Source of the DNA: Pelodera strongyloides
Taxonomy: Eukaryota; Nematoda; Chromadorea; Rhabditida; Rhabditidae
Direction of reading: 5' to 3'
Assembly (NCBI GenBank): GCA_036852015.1
Contig: JAANDG010000186.1
Location: forward strand, 124,001 to 188,000
DNA length: 64,000 nt
Shown: positions 22,891-44,098 of the stretch, in pieces
Layout: each line of letters opens with the position of its first letter
How positions within the stretch are numbered: position 1 is the first letter of the stretch
Notes under the pieces: generated by a model
What the model saw: only the letters and a program-made list of their open reading frames with translations
The model's database searches: none
Told to the model about the DNA's origin: nothing
Translations under genes and position numbers: made by a program

Positions 22891-25800
22891 CGTTGACTAA
22901 ACGCAAAGTTACAGTCTAAATTATGGAACTTGAATAAGAGACGGAGCAAGATTCAGAGGCCTACAACTGAACCTAAAATACAATCCTAAACATGTGCCCG
23001 CGACCAACAAGAAATTTGCAAGTTGCCTATGACGTACACCAGGTAACCGTGTAACCCGTTTAAACCCCTTAGTTAGGCAATGATGGCGACAAAATCACCA
23101 TAATGTTAACTATGTCATTACCAGTTACAAAATAAAAAACAATAAAAAATTAACGTTATTACTTTAAAAAGAGGGTGCCGTACGGATAAAACTAGATCAA
23201 GTTGCCAAGCTGTCAAGGCAGCTGATGACAAGACAATCTGCGTTAAGTTCTAAAACTCTTAAGCAAAAGGAGAAAAAAAAAGAAGTCGGAAAAGCCCCAA
23301 ATAGTGGGCGGTGCACTTGCTTGAGCATAAGATTTGTGATGTTATTTTGTGAGGAGAAAAACCACACCAACCCGCCATACAACTCTTTTTGCACGGAGGA
23401 GGAGCACGGAAAAAGGTGTATCAAGTGTCTCACACAAATGTGACGAAACATTTTAAAGCGACGTGATGCGTGGTTTGTGATAGGTGTGCGGTAGTGCCCT
23501 TCTGTGCATTTATAGCACAAAATGGTATAATTTTATCTAACTCTCTAGGAGTAGCACGGAAAAGGTGTATCAAGTGTGATGAAACAGGGAGATTTTAAAG
23601 GTGAATAATACGTGGTTTGTGAAAAGTATGGTGTATTGTGCCCTCTTGTGCATTTCAAAATGGTACATAATGCTATCTAACTTTTTTGCACGGAGGAGGA
23701 TCATGGAAAAGGTATCAAAAACATTTTAAAGCGGTATGTTGCTTTGTTTGCAAAACGTATGCGGGCAACTGCATTTGCACGCGATAAGAACCCATTATGT
23801 GCGAATTTATTTGCCCATATGTGCATTTCTCGCACAGGATGGAACGATAAAAAACGGTGGTTTTACAAAGAGCGGAAGCATAGAAAAATGTGTATCAAAT
23901 GTCCCTCGCAAATGGATGACAAAACCAAGGTTGCCCAAATTAGTATTGTTTATTGAACAAACTCATGATGTGCACATGTCGCATGGGAATGTAGTGGTTC
24001 TAAATCCGTTTTAAAAACCGTTTGTTATAGCGCTATGGGCTAAGGCCCTTCGTTCTCTTTCGTCGCTAAGGTAAAGAAAGCCACACATAATGTTTAGTGA
24101 GACCCGATGCGGGCGTGAAGGCATTTTTACGATATTGCTCCCTCGGTTACTGGCTTTTTTCTCCGGTGAGAAAAACTTGTGACGACCGCTTGGAGGGACA
24201 CCAGACTTTGGTAAATATAATGATCGATCGTCATTGACTAATAACAGATTCAAGGAGTAATATTTCTGGACTTTTAGATCTGACACGAAAGCCATGTTTT
24301 CCTTATATCTGAAAAACTATGGATCAGTACGATAATTTCGAAATTGCCACTTGTTAACTATTTAGAGAGTTGTCGATCACATTCACATGTAATAATGGAT
24401 ACATGGATAGTTTTTTTTCCAGTGCGAAATACGCATCGAGTACACCAGCATTCTTATGCAGCTTATGCTAATGAACATAAATTAGAATAAAAAATCGAGC
24501 ATAGATACGTAAGAATTCAGTTGTCCACGATGCGTTTCAGAAGCCGGCCGTGGACAACTGAATTCCTACGGTATTTCGGAGATAACCACAGAAAGCGGAA
24601 ACAGACACCGATATGTGCCCGATCACGGCCAGTTTAGTTGAGGGACCTGATCGAGCACATATCAGGGATTTCATCAAAATTAAATCACAAAAAATTCAAA
24701 AACTCTTGTGGCAAGCACGGTCATATCTTTAAAAAAAATCAAAAAAGAATAAATTATAAAAAAACTACCATTTTTCTATTCGGGGCCCACTCCCACTCAG
24801 TTCCTTCAGTGCTAAACATAGCTGCAATATGTAATAATAATAAAATAACAATGTCAAATGATGAAATACAAACAAGAGAACGTGTTGATACAATATTGAA
24901 TCTCAAAAAAAGTAGAACCTAGCCTGTTGCTTCGTAGCTTGTAGCCCAGGCTCAGAGGCTCAGACATCATTATAACACTACGTATTTTTACTTGTCCATG
25001 CACACATATACTTGAAATTAAAATAACCAATAAGCTAACCAAATATCGTAAAGTGGATCAAAAGCACAGTGAACTTTGAACATCTGTGCTCAATCTAATA
25101 CAACACCCTGCCCAATCAAAGGGCAATGTACGCGGGTCTTAATTGTGTTGTTGCGCTAAAGCTAAAGAGCAAATGCGAAATACGATCACTTGGGTGAACA
25201 TATGTCCTAGAAACCTGTGGCAACTTCGTAGTGCCTCGTATGCAGTGTAATATCAATATGCGCGTCAAATAGTGACAAAGTGAGGGATGATATAGAAAAT
25301 TGTGAAAACTTGTAAATGTCCAAAGTACTTGTAAATCGCACACGGGAAAAGGATGACGTCACTGAGGTCAAAAAATGGTTTCCACCGAAAAGAAACACTA
25401 CCATTCGACAACCGGTTACCAGTGATTATTTGGTGACCATTTTATTAGTCGATAGATCTTGTAAAAATTTAATCGCCAATAATTTGCAAGGTGGTCGCCA
25501 AATGGTTTGGACCGGTAAAATCCCGAGAGCAGTTTCCAAAGCGTCCCCCTGTTATGCTAGTCTAGGCTCTGTATATTTTTTATTAATATTCAATACACCC
25601 TGTAAGTAATACAATTTATTCTACCAATTTCGGGTATACAATAATAGAATGTGCACAAAAATAATATATGACATTTTCTGAATAAATTATTTCTCAAACG
25701 TTAAAGTGAAAGTAGGAAAATGAGCGTTAAAATCGTTCAACCCGTAAGTTTGGACAATATTATTCAAATCTGAGGTCTCGAGAAATTGAAACTTGAAATT

Positions 25801-26150
25801 TCTTTTGTTTTCTGGGAGCAAATGTGTCTTCCATTAATTGAAGCTAATGATAGCCAAATGTTTTCTTTTTCTCTAAAGGCATACTGTAACTGTAAGATTT
25901 CTGGGTAGAGAAGTTGGATTCTAGGGGTCTAGATACACCTAGAGTGCTCCATGAAAGAAGAAAATAAACTTTTTATCGTGGGTCTGCGCCTTTACAATCT
26001 ACGGGGTTACGGTACTTGCTGGACAACTACCTTCCTATGGATTTTATGCAAATTGGTATAGTGTTACGGTAATCGTGCCCCCAGACGATTCATATGGATT
26101 ATATGCAAATCGAGTTTCATTTTGTGCCATATCTTGATTCGTTCGTTCAC
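22891..26150. other. Intergenic region between pezo-1 and a secreted-protein gene
   Basis: Both flanking genes are on the minus strand, so this holds the pezo-1 promoter region and the 3' flank of the upstream gene. No convincing exon was found. It contains three related direct copies of a degenerate element (about 23452-23520, 23570-23650, 23725-23790) with the core GTGGTTTGTGA, a rearranged MITE at 24430-24575, and copies of the TGGTGACCA repeat at 25415-25530. Spliced-leader addition to pezo-1 could use the TTTAG acceptor ending at 22897. Confidence 0.55.
24430..24575. mobile_element. Rearranged MITE, CGGCCGG family
   Basis: Family interior and inverted ends are present but shuffled. GTGGACAACTGAATTCCTAC near the right end is an inverted copy of sequence about 40 bp upstream, and the TTAA ends are lost. 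Confidence 0.6.
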
Positions 26151-29100
26151 TTATCCCTTGAGGAAGTTACTGAAGAATCCCTGTGCGACCTCGCCAGTGA
26201 GAAGATTGTTTACTTGACCAAGGACGGCCATTGGATTCTGGAAAAAAGATAGTTTTATTTAAAGCGGTATGGTCCGTGGTTTTGCTGTATTGATGCATTT
26301 TCACGTACTCTGGAAAAATATTGTTTTATTTAAAGCGGTATGGTCCGTGGTTTTGCTGCACTAATGCATTTTCACGGACTACATGCAACATCGGCAATTG
26401 GACCACGGTACTAAGAACACGTTTCTTTTATTTTCGTAATATCATGATGTGATGCAGGATACCCTGTGGTACCAGTTAAAGCGACCTAGCGGCCGGTTTT
26501 TGAAAAGAATAACGGACATCCGTTTCAAAAACCGGTTGTTATGCCGCTTTAATAAATAAATATAAAATAAAAGTACATGAAATCTTACCTGATCGATAAT
26601 TCCTGTGACCTCCTCGCATCGCTTCATCTCTCTTTGCAACTGCGTGCCGATCTGCAACCAAGGAATTTTTTAAAGTTTTTTTTAAGTTTTTAAGAGTTTA
26701 AAGATCTAGTTTGGACACCTGATCACAGTGCTATTTGATCGCATTGGACACGTGTGAACTTTTCACAAAAAAAAATGAAACTTTAGGAATTTGAAAAACA
26801 AACTGCAACACTATAAAATTCTGTATGGTTTGAAGTTACGATGATAAATGTACGCGATACAGTATATTAACCGGGACGTTAATTTTAAGGTTATGTTACT
26901 GTAATGTAATCCTTGAATTATTGTTATTATTTACCTGCAAAGACTGAATAATATCACAATCAGAGATCGTTTGTCGCAATTTGGCACATGATTGGCGTTC
27001 CGCAGTTCGCTTGCAGGTTTCCTTGCTGAAAATTACGAAATGTGTTTTGTATAATGTTTGTCGATGAACAATACCCTTTTATTTGTATGATACAACTCTA
27101 GGATCTACACAATGTCAATAACTAACACAAAGCGTAGTGTTTCAAGTTTCATATTTCTGAGTTTCCAAAAACTGCTTGCATTCTTTATTGCGCCTCAACT
27201 TCAAACAGCAAACGCAATGTCGATTGCTAGTTACAACAAAAGACATACTACGCTAATTTATAAGCGCGTCCTTTCGAAAAGCGCAAAACGCAAAACATAT
27301 GCGCACGATCAAATAATTCATGCGTGAGCTATGTGTGTAATAGCTAGGACTTGACTTTCTAATGGGCCATGGACGATTAGCCGATCACTAAAAAAACAAG
27401 AAATTTCAAGTTTATACTTGAAATATCGAAAACTGTCATTAACTGGTCACAAAATGGTCATGAACCAGTCACGAACCAGTCTTCATTCAACAAGCAATTG
27501 CCGAAGCAATGCCGAATTTCAAGTCCGGGATGTCGTTAACCCAAAATCCGTTTCAAAAACTGCTTGTTACCGCTTTAATACGAGATTTCTTGTGAACTTT
27601 CCAGTTAATTTTTAAAATAACAAATATACTACCTTGCTCCCAGTAGGTCCATACGTCCTTCCAAAATTGCATTTTTAATCTCTCCGCCCCAAGTGTCAAA
27701 TGCCTTCTGATCGGCATCGCGTTGACAATTTCCATAGGCAACTTGCATGAACTCGGAGAGGAATGGTAGACAACCTGACAAAAATAATAATTAACATTAG
27801 CAGAATTGATGTGCGTGCCGCACGCTGTGAAGGGATATCGATATTTCAAAGTTGTGGGAGCTTGCTTATGACCCCAATCATGTATTTATACCATTTATTG
27901 TCAATTTATCAGAATTAGCCTACAGATTTTCACACTGGCAAGTTCCCAAGCAAGTGTGAAGCTTTATACTTGGAAAACTTTTAGAATTACCATCAACACA
28001 TGATTACCAGGATCTAATTGTAAATGTGCACATAGAACATGGCCCATTTGTTGACCACTTCGTGACCATGTGGTCGAATACCGTCACCAGCCGGTCACCA
28101 AATGGTCACGAACCAGTCACGAACTAGCTACCAGAAGAAGTTTTTTTCTGTAAAAAAAACATTTGGTGATGGGCGAACGACGGTATTTCTGTGGTTTCTG
28201 CAATTATTTCGTTTTTCTGTGAAACGTTTCATCAAGAACGAATCTTCATTTTCAAGAAACCAGACATCAGGGTTAGTTATTCGCCGTATGTTTATAAGTG
28301 TAACCTCTTCCTCGTTATAATACACCAATCATCACAATTTTCAGGCTCTTACTAAATTTGGCGTTTTGTTTATATTTACATCACCGCGAGCTGAACAAAG
28401 AACGTTGGTATTTAGGGAAACAAAAAACACTAAAATGAAAACGCACCCTCTCCCTTTTTAAGCCCAAAATTGTCGGAAGATCCGGGGATGAAATCCTTAA
28501 TTGTGGGAATCCTAAATCCGCCGATATTGGCGTTTTCTGAGTTTCCCGCAGCCGAAGCAGAACTTGACGCTGCCGCAGCAGAAGCTGATGCCCCGCTTGC
28601 TGCATCACCACTTGTAGATGGCTGCCCGCCAAATCGACCTCCCATAAAGGCGGAGGCAACTGAAATGTGGATATTTTGGAAACGGGGAAACCATTTGGCG
28701 ACCGCTTGGCGACCTCGTGGTGACGAATATTTCTCGAAAACCGCCGGAAGTCTCTAATTGTAAGAGGCTGATAATTGGTCGGTGGCCTGGAAAATCACCC
28801 CCTGACCGGCCACGGACGGATTTTTGTAAGTTTGGGTCCTATTTTGTTTCCTACGTAGCTAACCGGTCAAAGAACAGGCTACAATATAAATAGAGAAATT
28901 TATCGTGGAAAAGAGTGCTTGAATGGTTAGTTTGGGTTTCATCCTGTTATAAATCTCAGAAAAGAGGCCAATATTTGAATCCGGTTGCTACACAAAAGTA
29001 GGATACATATGCTGTCTACTGAAAAAAATATATGTTTCAACGGGTAATTATTAATCAGTGCACGCTAAACAAACTTGTTAGTACATTTGTGGTAGAGCTT

Positions 29101-32100
29101 GGGAAGTAGGTGCACACAAATTGATCGGGTAAAAACAATGCATATGATGAAAACGTCAATCAAATCGAATATTTTGCTTTTTTTCTGGACATACTATGGC
29201 GAAACGTCAAATTGCTGCATGTCACGTTAGTAAGTACAGTAGTAGGATTTGGAGGGAAAACGCAGTAAATATTCAAAAGTACCCTTTTGCAGATTCGCTA
29301 AATCCGTCTGTGACGGTTGTGGGAAGACGGGTGCTGCACGCTGTTCAGTCGGGGCAGCAGCTGTTTTGAACGAGGGTCTGAGTTCAGCGCCTTCAGAATT
29401 GGACGAGGATCCAGTAGCACCTAAATAGTTAAGTTCACATATTTTGCATGAGTACATCTTTGGAAGACACAGGCGCTTGGCAGGAATCGAACCTGCCGGC
29501 ATGATTCGACACCTGATCTGGAACGGCGCCTTAGACCACTCGGACATAACGCACAGTAGTAACGTAGTAATAGTAGTAATTCCGGCTTCCCAGCTATATA
29601 GAACAATATATATGTTCAATTCTTTCTAGCAAAAAAAAAGTCAAAAAAAGTACCCCTTGAATTCTTGAACCTTGAACCAAAATTGTCGCTAACAAGAGCA
29701 AACCAAAAATAGTTTTCAATGTTTTGAAGCAGGTATACTTTTACTGTTCATCCCCGCCAAAAGCAAGTTTTTTACCCTGACATCACATCTTCAAAAACAC
29801 AGATTGGACCAAAAAAATACGTACCTCCAAGGAAAGTCTGTGCAAGTCTAAGAAGTGGATTTGGCTGGACAGCTGAGACTTGTTGTGGTTGAGTGTCCTC
29901 TGATTTTTGTTGAAGAGGAGGCATTCTCCGGGGAGTTTCTTCCTCCTCTGCTCGCTCTATGGGAGGTTTTCCCCGAGCGGCTTGAGCACGACGTTGAGCA
30001 AATCGAGCTGCTTTCTGAAATGATATACTTAAAATATGTGACTTTCCTAGAATAAGTATAGTACAAGTACGGTATCATGTCAAAAAAAGTAAGCGCTGCA
30101 GCCTGGAGGCAAACGATTCCTCTGAATTTTGCCTTTGTTCAATCATTATGCATTATGCATTATACATTATACTATTATCATTACTTACATTATACATACT
30201 TTTCATCATACATCATCATCATACTATCGTACATTACACATATAATTAGCCCGAGTTATGTGGATGACTTGACATCTCTATTGATATGGACGATATGGTT
30301 TCTTATGCTTCGTTTGATTGGTACAGTTTTCCATTGCACTACAATAAATCCTTCTCAGAACCGATAATCGCACGGGTTCTCGCTATTTGCCATGGCGGAT
30401 AATGGGAATACGTTTCAAGGTTTCAATTAATTGGAGGGTTGCTACGATGAGCACTTTTACAGCCTCGCGTCGATCAAAGCAATGTTCAAAGCTAGATTCT
30501 TTCTGTATTCATTTGTTCTTGTTTGAAGTTTGGCCCCTGGCTTAGGCTTAGGCTTAGGCTTAGGCTTAGGCTTAGGCTTTCCATAGGATCATATGTGTCC
30601 TCCAGATATCTGATCTATACCTATGTAACGTTCATACGTTTAATATATGATTTTCCGTGTGTTACTGTACTTTCGTTCGCCTTGTAATTTTTCTGTGATA
30701 TGCTCGACAAACTGTGCGTTATACATTTGTATGTACGTGATAAATATTATTAACAGACTCTTTGTTTCGCTGCTTCTTCCTTTGCCAAGAGATCGTATTC
30801 CTCCGACGTCAAGTATTCTTCACTATCTGTGTAGTCGGGTTCAGGAGTGGTAGTGGTTCGTGCCTTCTAAATTCTAACATTAATAATAACAATAATAAAT
30901 AAATAAATAAATAAATAAATGCGTTATGTTATTGTTTATTTCCCGCGGTAATGCACGAAAATTCAAAATCTTAACTATGGCGAAACACTAAAGCTTATTG
31001 GTGAAGTGCAGCAAGTTGTTACTCTTTTCTTATCAAAGAGCCTGACACATATTATATATAATGTGTCAATAAATTATTATTATTAACATGGTCGAAATCG
31101 TCTTTTTTTTTTGTTTTGGAAATGCCCAGAAGGGCACAGAAATTGGAGATAATACATGAAAAATCAGTAGTAAAAATTGTAGCGCATGTTTCACAAACCA
31201 CGTGTCACACCGTTTATTCGTAAACTTGTATTCAAAATAGATATGCATTGTCATAAACAACTGTCGGATAGTGCACTGGTTTATTAGGACTAAATTTACT
31301 TGAACTGGAATACCTCTTCACAGTTTCTGCGGTTCCAGTGATCTAACGTGGTGCACTTTATCCTTTTTACAAAGCGTCCAAAACCTATAACAATCAAACC
31401 TTTGCCGGGTGTCTCTTGGACAGTTGTCGTTGTCTTGCAGCCGCCATTGCAGCTCTTTTCCTCATGGCGGGTGACAACGGGCGCGCCGGAATCCTCACCT
31501 CTTCTAAGGCTGTCGTCGTCGGGATGGCCGTCGACGGAGGGGAAGTCGTTACTGGAGTCGGGGCTTGAGTCGGTGGTGACTAAAGTAGATAAACAAATTA
31601 TACGAAGTATTTTTTCTACAATTTGAAATTTGAGCTTGAGTACGTGGGTACTAGAGAACACGATCATGGAAAAAAAATCATTGAAGAATCACAAAAGCAA
31701 TTTTAAAAAAAATGAAGTATAGCTTGGTACTTATCACACTAACCTGTGTAAATGGGTTCACGAATGGCGCAAAGGTGGCGAACGTTGGAAAAGTAAATGG
31801 TGCCACAGTAGACTGAAATAATCAGACACGACTTATGGTAAAAGTAAAATTTGCATAGGTTACATGGGAATACAGCCTCCAACGTACGTTTCAAAAACCG
31901 GTTGTTATACCGCCTTAACTTTTCAACAGCCTACCTGAACTGTAGCTGGTGGAGTTTGCGTCGCATCAGGAACTCTAGGTGGTCCAAGAGCATTCAATAA
32001 TTGTTGTCGCGTTGGATTCAGCATACTTTGAATTCCTTGTGCCAAAAGCGTGGATGGCGGTGCATTTTGATCAATAGGCTCTGGGGGATCAATTCGGCTC

Positions 32101-34007
32101 CTGTAAGGGAAATTTGTTAAAGCGGCATATCATCCGGTTTTTGAAACGTATGCTGCACATTGTATTCCTACGTAGTATGTGCAAAGGTTGCGCGATGCTG
32201 GGCCTTTTTTTCTAATTATACACATTTGCATACAATGCATGAGTATCTAGTTTAAATCCGTTCGCATCCACTAGTGCGCCAAAGGTGCGCCAAAGGTGTA
32301 CCTATGCCAAAAGGTGTGGCAAGTTCTCGACATCGTTTTGTTTGCGTTTAATGGTTTAATTTGTGCCTACAGAAAGGTGCGCAATTTTTATATTTGACAG
32401 AAAGCTTTTAATTCGATTGAGAGATCTTTTTTGTTCGCTTCACGAGAGCTGTTTTTCCAACGTGTTTATAAAAATTGCTAAAACGAGCGGGAGATAAAAT
32501 CTAGATTTGAAACACAGAGAGCTTTAGCAACAGGCTTGCACAAGCGGTCAACTTTGCAAGAATTTCATTGTATTACGAAATATATATGAAATGGAAATGG
32601 CATATGAACTGCCGCATCCATCAACAATCCAGCAAACTGCCGTATCCAGCAAATTACGCTACAGTTACTCTTTTATATAATAAGATGGTAAGAGAAGTTG
32701 CTTATCGATGAAGTTACGTCTAATAATTAATAATAAGCAATGACTGCGTGATCTTTTTAAATAATTACGTGGTATATACAAGGGTGGAAATTACTTGAGA
32801 CTTACTTGATCAGATATAAAATACAAATAATATATTTCCATGGTCCTGACCCTTGAAGAGATGAACTCGAATCGTATACTAAGGATTGCGAAGGATAAAA
32901 AGGGAAAAAAGAAAGAAAAAAGCTTCAGACACAGGCAAAGCGCTACATTCTTGCCAAAGCTTTTCAGTTCAAGTTCGAGACAAAACAGAGCGTATCATGA
33001 ACAAGGCAATTGGTTCCACTTGTGTAAAACTGGACTGATTACGTGATAGCTTTTTTCGTGTTAGGTTTTACAGAATCCCTGATGAATGATTACAAGTGCC
33101 TTTAGGATTTGGAACTTGGAATACAATTAGATGAAATGACGGGAAAAGAGGAGTACTGTATTTTCACAGTGAACGTTCGCAGATCCATAACTAGAGAGGT
33201 CAAAGGTCATACTCGAAATTTTTCTTGCTTTAGACTTGTTGGAAGTTATGTGAACAAATATATATATTCATAAAAGATACACTGGCAGAAAGAAAAGTAA
33301 GCATAGAAAAGTGCGGAAAACCACGCCGTAAAGAACAACGTACGTCACAAGTACACAGTCTGTCTGACTGTCGAGTATGTGTATGACAAAACAGGGACAG
33401 AACATAATAATCATGATAACATAGTACTGTTTTTCAATATGACATCATTGCAATAATAAAAAATAATAAAGAGTAACAAACTCACAAAGCATCCCTCTCC
33501 TTGTTCACAACTCCTTTAGCTGCAGCGCTAGTTAGATCTGTGGCCAGTTGCATCATACGGCCAATCTTCTCAGGATCGAGGAATGACATTAGAAGACCCT
33601 AGAAAAGATTGTGTATGCAAATTTTGATGGTCCTAACTCCTAACCTTTACCTTCCTGTTATGCCTTGTTTCAGTAGCTCCACTACTGTTATCTCAACGTC
33701 TATCGATAAATATATTGTAATTAAGTACAACAATCCATTCAACCGATGCCTCACTGGTAGGAAATAAGTCCCGTTACGTCGGCGCGAACGCCAACAATTT
33801 AACATGGGGGCTAATTGTAGATAACAGTATACCATTATACATACTCATTGAGGTACAAACTAATGCATAATGGCACTTATTTACTACCATACTACCTTTT
33901 TGTGTACAAGAATGCTATGGAAATCAACCTTCCATGCAGGAATGTTCATTGAACTAAAGCGGGAAACTAGTTACACCGGACTTTATGCAAGGGAAAAGTG
34001 AGGGAAA

Positions 34008-34075
<68 letters not shown>

Positions 34076-34615
34076 TTTGAGGGATATACGAGGATGTAGA
34101 AAGCCGACCAAAACTTGATATCTGCACATCCAATGGAACCAGTCAATACTCTGAAAACTCTCACGCGCGGATTTTGAGTTAACCTCAATATTTCCACAAA
34201 AATATGCAAATTTAACAGGTTATGTGGGTCAACTGGATTTGACTTGACTGTCTTGTACTTTGTCTGAGTCGTGAAGCGGCGTTTTGGAGATAGATCTACT
34301 CAAGCCATTAGAAAACGAAAACAATGGTGTCCAAGTAACAAAACTCTCGACTGAAGTCCTCTGGTAAAGCGTAGGTGAAACAAACATTATGAGCTATATC
34401 TGTACAACTCACTCGTCGAAGGAGATTGCAGTAAAATTGAAAGGAATTAATGATTTTAGAGTGTCATATTTTACTATTAGTTGTAAAAGCATTTACTCGG
34501 AAAGATTCAGCATATTGACTTTTTTGTGAAATTATCAAGAAATAAGAACACTTACCTGACCCTGTGCGTTTGCAGAAACAGTGAAGAAAAGAAGGAAATA
34601 TAGTTTGGGAATCAT
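26151..34615 (-). CDS. Secreted protein with cysteine-containing C-terminal domain, family not recognised (13 exons, about 539 aa)
   Basis: Exons in order: 34556-34615, 33486-33598, 31935-32100, 31744-31812, 31400-31579, 30759-30866, 29825-30014, 29283-29420, 28447-28659, 27633-27774, 26935-27025, 26589-26651, 26151-26237. All borders are GT-AG and all phases join, stop included. Residues 1-18 are a signal peptide (MIPKLYFLLFFTVSANA). Then come a helical segment (LDPEKIGRMMQLATDL), Pro/Thr/Gln-rich low complexity, an acidic tyrosine-rich stretch (DYTDSEEYLTSEEYDLL), an RA- and Q-rich stretch, and an Ala/Ser/Gly tract. The last about 120 residues are ordered and contain cysteines in CQRD, ETCKR, QSCAK, SDCD and KRCEE contexts, with a Leu/Phe-rich end. 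A cuticle, egg or extracellular-matrix role is possible but is only a guess. The model is strong; the function is unknown. Introns hold a tRNA-like sequence and several MITEs. Confidence 0.85.
26253..26395. repeat. Tandem direct repeat of about 71 bp
   Basis: TTTTATTTAAAGCGGTATGG begins at about 26253 and 26324, followed each time by TCCGTGGTTTTGCTG and GATGCATTTTCACG-like sequence. It adjoins the last exon of the secreted-protein gene. Confidence 0.8.
26476..26552. mobile_element. Minimal 77-bp MITE, CGGCCGG family
   Basis: Only the two inverted ends remain, with TTAA on both sides, leaving almost no interior. It lies just downstream of an exon of the secreted-protein gene. Confidence 0.8.
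27541..27578. mobile_element. Right end of a CGGCCGG-family MITE
   Basis: GTTTCAAAAACTGCTTGTTA followed by CCGCTTTAA. The left end is absent. Confidence 0.5.
29471..29553 (-). tRNA. Class-II tRNA-like sequence, anticodon loop reads TTCCCAG; probably a pseudogene
   Basis: The minus strand has a good A box (TGTCCGAGTGG), a good B box (GGTTCGATTCC), a clean 5-bp T stem (GGCAG/CTGCC) and a long variable region, as in tRNA-Leu and tRNA-Ser. The D arm continues GTCTAAGGC as in tRNA-Leu. The loop would present CCC. The acceptor stem pairs at only about five of seven positions, and the anticodon stem looks two bases short (CC opposite GG, with the rest unpaired). It could be a decayed tRNA-Leu or a decayed nematode-specific long-variable-arm tRNA with a Gly (CCC) anticodon. 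It lies in an intron of the secreted-protein gene, on the same strand. Confidence 0.6.
30541..30578. repeat. Interstitial telomere repeat, longest block
   Basis: Six perfect CTTAGG units in a row. This is the nematode telomere sequence and the clearest taxonomic marker in the window. Confidence 0.85.
30895..30920. repeat. AAAT microsatellite
   Basis: About six AAAT units. Confidence 0.8.
31880..31918. mobile_element. Right end of a CGGCCGG-family MITE
   Basis: GTTTCAAAAACCGGTTGTTA followed by CCGCCTTAA. The left half is degraded. Confidence 0.5.
32117..32185. mobile_element. Left end of a CGGCCGG-family MITE
   Basis: TTAAAGCGGCATATCATCCG and GTTTTTGAAACG. It lies within 20 bp of an exon border of the secreted-protein gene. 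Confidence 0.5.
34012..34077. repeat. GA microsatellite
   Basis: About 30 GA units with one AA interruption, in intron 1 of the secreted-protein gene. Confidence 0.9.
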
Positions 34616-36228
34616 TGTAGGTGGACAGAGTTTTCTTAGCGGTGGTACTTTCAATGGGATTGCTGTCTTTTTTTAGTGTTGTACTATGCTGTGTGGGTAA
34701 ATAACTATGCAAGTAGCAAATGTGTTATCTCTGGCTCAAGCTCGTAGAAGGTTTATAACCACAAAATGGTTATTCTGAATAGATTATCAGTAGAATAAAG
34801 CCAATGTAATCACTGCCTCTGGCTAGATCTCAAAAATTAACAGTCAACCAGTGACGTCACCATAGATAAATAAATTGCTATTCGAAATGAATCAGCTGAT
34901 CGATTTGCGAATATGAATACAACAGGCAGACTTTGGCAAGGCTTGCCAAAAAAAGTTCTCGCGCAGGCTAGTCTGATAGAGCAATACAAGCTGGGCGCGC
35001 AAGCCTGCTCGCTACCTCGCTTGAGCCTAAACGAGGGAGACTCCGCCCCAGAGAACCTCCGCTAGACTTGTGCGGCTACAGACTACGGAATGCCATAGAG
35101 CCATAGATGGACGCGGCAAACTGGATAGTGAGTCACTAGGAGGAAGCTTCAAGGTTATGTAACTGGAGGAGTTTATGTTCCGTGTACGTAACACAGTGAA
35201 CATGTAGTCAAGAGAAAGTGATGATAACTTCGCTATTTCGATTTTTCGATTGGCGAGAAAATTATCTCGAAAACTAATCAGTGTTTGAATATGCTTCTGA
35301 TTGTGAGTTAGCACAGCCTCATAAGTAAACGAACGTTTCGGTAGGACTTACCAGTCGTTTCTATCATACTTATATTAAAGGCAGGACCTATATTACATAT
35401 AATGTGTCAATAAATTATTAGTATTATTATTATTTCTTAGCCTTGTAATTTCCTTGTCTACAGCGTGAATAAAAGATGAAGAGCGAAGAGATTGGCGTGG
35501 CACCGAAAAGGAGTTAGTTATGATGATCAAAACAGGATTTCCAGCAAGTGTAAGTTAGCAATTCGAGTTCTTATGGTTCAGATGGTTGTAGTTCGTCATT
35601 TCACTTAAAATTCTTCAAATATAAAAAAAATCGGGTGAAGCATATTAGTATAGATCGGACAGATGCTCCATTATCCGTCGCTTACTACGGTAATCGGAAA
35701 CACATTCTTTTTTTCTCTGTTTCCTTTGTGGGTTGGCTTTGGTTGGAGCATTTTCACTTTGTTTTTATATCGATAATAATGATTACTGGATTAAAATAAC
35801 GAATTTGCAGTCGGGGATTGAAATGAAAAATGAACACTACACTTTGCTACTAATGACGCCCCTTCTGGCAAAAAGGCGTCATTCAGATAAAGAGCGTACG
35901 TTATACAGCAAAAAAATATTTGGAAAATATTTTTCCAAAATCAAAAGTTTGCATTTTGTGACTGTTTTCTTAAGTTTATGTTGTTTCAATATGCTCTTTA
36001 TTATCTGTAGAGCAGTCCGAGATCCATCTGTATGTTAAAGCCGTCTGTTGCGCGTAGTTATGTGGTCCAGATCGTAAGAATTTTTTTGTAATACTGAGAC
36101 AAAATAAACCAAGTTGTACTCTTGTATTGTTCCTTCGTGGCATAGTTGAAGTGACAACGTCAGTTAGCGTTGTCGAGCTTGCGAGTCTTCGTATTTTACT
36201 CTTCTTTCAGGCAGTGCCGAGTCGAAGC
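34616..36228. promoter_or_regulatory. Divergent upstream region between the secreted-protein gene and nuo-1
   Basis: The two genes are transcribed away from each other, so both promoters should lie here. No exon was seen. A TTCTTTCAG acceptor ends at 36210, 18 bases before the nuo-1 start codon, and could accept a spliced leader or a 5' UTR exon. The sequence ATATAATGTGTCAATAAATT at about 35396 also occurs at about 31055, so it belongs to a dispersed repeat. A GC-richer stretch at 34960-35090 has no recognisable gene. Confidence 0.5.
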
Positions 36229-44059
<7,831 letters not shown>

Positions 44060-44092
44060 ACTGCCAATATAAAGTTTTGTAGTTTGTAGTTT

Positions 44093-44098
44093 AATAAA
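44093..44098 (+). terminator. Poly(A) signal AATAAA for nuo-1 isoform a
   Basis: A canonical hexamer lies 34 bases after the stop codon of cassette a. Its presence between the two cassettes means that isoform b would require this signal to be bypassed. Confidence 0.6.

Noticed and set aside
27420..28180. Possible CRISPR-like array made of TGGTGACCA repeats
   Set aside because: Spacing is irregular, both orientations occur and copies are scattered over the window. The genome is eukaryotic.
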